Origin: Pseudomonadota bacterium | Lineage (GTDB): Bacteria; Myxococcota; UBA9042; PHBI01 | Direction: 5' to 3' | Length of the DNA: 7,723 nt | Assembly: GCA_005788935.1 (NCBI GenBank) | Contig: SYAK01000221.1 | Span: forward strand, 1 to 7,723 | In this document: positions 6,449 through 7,723 of the stretch, piece after piece | Layout: every line of letters begins with the position of its first letter | Position numbering within the stretch: the stretch's first letter is position 1 | Notes under the pieces: generated by a model | The model's database searches: none | Told to the model about the DNA's origin: nothing | The model's input: the letters and a program-made list of their open reading frames with translations, nothing else | Translations under genes and position numbers: made by a program

Positions 6449-6480
6449 CCCCCGGCCGTAAGCACCGGCCTGCCCCGGGG
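6449..6480. other. GC-rich inverted repeats in the gap before the HNH gene
   Basis: The gap between the Mrr-like stop and the HNH start holds GGCCG...CGGCC (a 5-bp stem around seven bases, about 6453-6469) and the palindrome CCCCGGGG (6473-6480). It could act as a weak attenuator between the two genes. No U-run follows, and palindromes of this kind arise easily at this GC content. Confidence 0.25.
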
Positions 6481-6487
6481 AAGTGCC

Positions 6488-7663
6488 TCAGCCCGAGCCG
6501 TTCCGAGGGCCGCCATAGCCGAGCCGCAAGGGGCGTCCGTCCGAGCGCTCGCTGACGATCTGCGCGTCGATAATCTCGCCGTCGGAAGACGGGCGCACGG
6601 CCTCGGTCCCACGCGTCCGCCCCCCGCGCGCACGGCCGACAGCGGACGGCCCGAGCTTGTCGACCGCCGCCGCAAGATCCTGAAAGTGCTGACCCGCCTC
6701 GACCGCACGCACGGCGTGGACCCCGCGCTCCTCGGCGAACGAGAGCGCCGCGGGCCCGAACCCGCTGACCGAGATGACCGCCACGACGTGCGCGTCGACC
6801 GCGCCGAGGACCGCCGAGGCACGCTCCACGACCTCGCGGGCGAGCCGATCGCCGCCGTTGTCACACAGGACCGCGACCCGCAGCCCCATATAACTGGTGA
6901 TAAAGTCACAGCGCCCGCCCGCGACCAGCGGGACATCGTCAACCTCCCAGCCGAGCTTCGCCATCGCCCGCGCGACGAGCGCCACGAAGGCTTCGCGCGA
7001 CAGCAGATGCGCCTCGAAGCGGCGGTTGTCGGAGGCCGAGCGGCGCCCACCGAAGTTGACCGCCCCGACGTCGTCGAGCGTCACGTCGATGAGCTCCAGC
7101 CAGGTGTCTGTGTCGCGCCCGACGCCGCGGCCGAACTCGTCCTCGAGCAGCGCGAGCATCTCGGGAGCCTCGACGAGCTGGACGTGGGCGACCGCGTCGA
7201 GCAGGGGCACGAGGTCGGCGAGGATGACGTGCCGCAGGAAGTACGTCTTCTCCTCGTTCCAGTGCACCATCGACACCTTGCCGTAATCGTCGACCACCCG
7301 AAAACGACGCCGCTTTTCGAGGAGCACGGCCGCGTGGGCTGCGATGACGCGCCGAACAACACCGTAGACGACCTCCCACTTGAACTGGAAGAGGTCGGTC
7401 TCGGACAGGACCCCGCGCTCGCGGGCCTCAGCGGGCAACGCGCCCTCGGCCCGCTCGGCCACATCGGACATCCCATGCCGTGCGAGCCCCCCGAGCACAG
7501 CCAGCGCGTCCTGAAAGTTGGCCCCGCGCCGCGCCGTTCCGAGTCGCGGCGTCCTGGTGCCAGTCCGCGCCGCCTGACGCCGTGCGATGCGACGCCCGAC
7601 GAGGACGGCGATGAAGACCAGGGCCGCCGCCCCGAGCGCCCCCGCGAGGATGGCCTTCACCAT
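6488..7663 (-). CDS. Membrane-anchored protein with a degenerate Mrr/restriction-endonuclease-like C-terminal domain
   Basis: 391 residues of unknown function. Residues 4-23 form one hydrophobic helix followed by RRIARRQ, so the protein should be anchored by its N-terminus with the rest in the cytoplasm. Residues about 48-220 have no family I recognise; they are helical and rich in acidic residues, with the aromatic stretches FQFKWEVVYGVVRR (92-105) and VHWNEEKTYFLRH (133-145). Residues about 224-320 follow the pattern of Mrr-type PD-(D/E)xK domains: a helix with LGWEVDD (237-243), GGRCDFI (249-255, D253), a beta strand LRVAVLCD (261-268), then SGFGPAALSFAEERGVHAV (300-318), which resembles the family's closing A-x-x-F-A helix. 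The catalytic Q/E-x-K is replaced by L266-C-D268, so nuclease activity is doubtful. The tail (340-391) is Arg/Gly-rich. The start at 7663 puts the membrane helix at the N-terminus; the ribosome-binding site is weak. It probably leads a two-gene unit with the HNH gene. Confidence 0.8.
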   Translation of the reverse strand: MVKAILAGALGAAALVFIAVLVGRRIARRQAARTGTRTPRLGTARRGANFQDALAVLGGLARHGMSDVAERAEGALPAEARERGVLSETDLFQFKWEVVYGVVRRVIAAHAAVLLEKRRRFRVVDDYGKVSMVHWNEEKTYFLRHVILADLVPLLDAVAHVQLVEAPEMLALLEDEFGRGVGRDTDTWLELIDVTLDDVGAVNFGGRRSASDNRRFEAHLLSREAFVALVARAMAKLGWEVDDVPLVAGGRCDFITSYMGLRVAVLCDNGGDRLAREVVERASAVLGAVDAHVVAVISVSGFGPAALSFAEERGVHAVRAVEAGQHFQDLAAAVDKLGPSAVGRARGGRTRGTEAVRPSSDGEIIDAQIVSERSDGRPLRLGYGGPRNGSG

Positions 7664-7723
7664 GCCGCACCGCCGAGAGACACAGGCTCACGCGCCGACG
7701 GGGGCGCGAAGCGGCGCACGGAC

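Noticed and set aside
6004..7050. 348-codon minus-strand frame spanning both the HNH and Mrr-like genes
   Set aside because: It is out of frame with both supported genes, is Ser/Arg/Ala-rich, and runs through their stop and start region with no domain motif.
7688..7723. Possible 3' end of another minus-strand gene (stop TGA at 7688-7690)
   Set aside because: Only eleven codons are visible before the window edge, too few to distinguish from chance.

Overview
The window is very GC-rich (roughly 70% by eye), with strongly GC-biased third codon positions. It carries a large bacterial Ser/Thr kinase fused to a PEGA module and an AAA/STAND-like ATPase module. That combination, together with long spurious antisense frames, points to a soil or marine Myxococcota (Polyangiales/Sandaracinus-like deltaproteobacterium). 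This is inference from style and gene content, not a database match. No rRNA, tRNA, insertion sequence, integrase or CRISPR array is visible.

Layout, left to right. Positions 3-310 hold four diverged tandem copies of an approximately 79-bp unit, each with two small palindromes; the array appears to start outside the window. On the minus strand follows a TerC/Alx-family membrane protein (381-1376). Immediately upstream of it, on the same strand, is a 1133-residue multidomain protein kinase (1449-4850). A divergent intergenic region (4851-5068) has a plausible sigma70-type promoter for the kinase so close to its start codon that the transcript would be nearly leaderless; a dyad lies in the promoter spacer. 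A DMT/EamA-family exporter is read on the plus strand (5069-5992). It converges on a minus-strand pair: a small HNH nuclease (6056-6448) and, 39 bp upstream of it, a membrane-anchored protein with a degenerate Mrr/restriction-endonuclease-like C-terminal domain (6488-7663). The two convergent stop codons are each embedded in the outer stem-loops of a set of three related TGAAAC/GTTTCA hairpins.

How the genes relate. The kinase and the TerC protein may be co-transcribed, since the gap is 72 bp on the same strand, although an AT-rich patch in the gap could be a separate promoter. The kinase looks like a cytoplasmic signal integrator: active kinase, helical/TPR-like linker, PEGA, then an NTPase-like module whose Mg-binding residues are replaced. 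The HNH protein and the membrane-anchored Mrr-like protein may form a two-gene unit. Both are nuclease-related by fold, but only the HNH member keeps a recognisable active site. The most unusual points are the kinase's domain order and pseudo-ATPase, the pseudo-nuclease next to an HNH nuclease, the tandem hairpins and the left-edge minisatellite.
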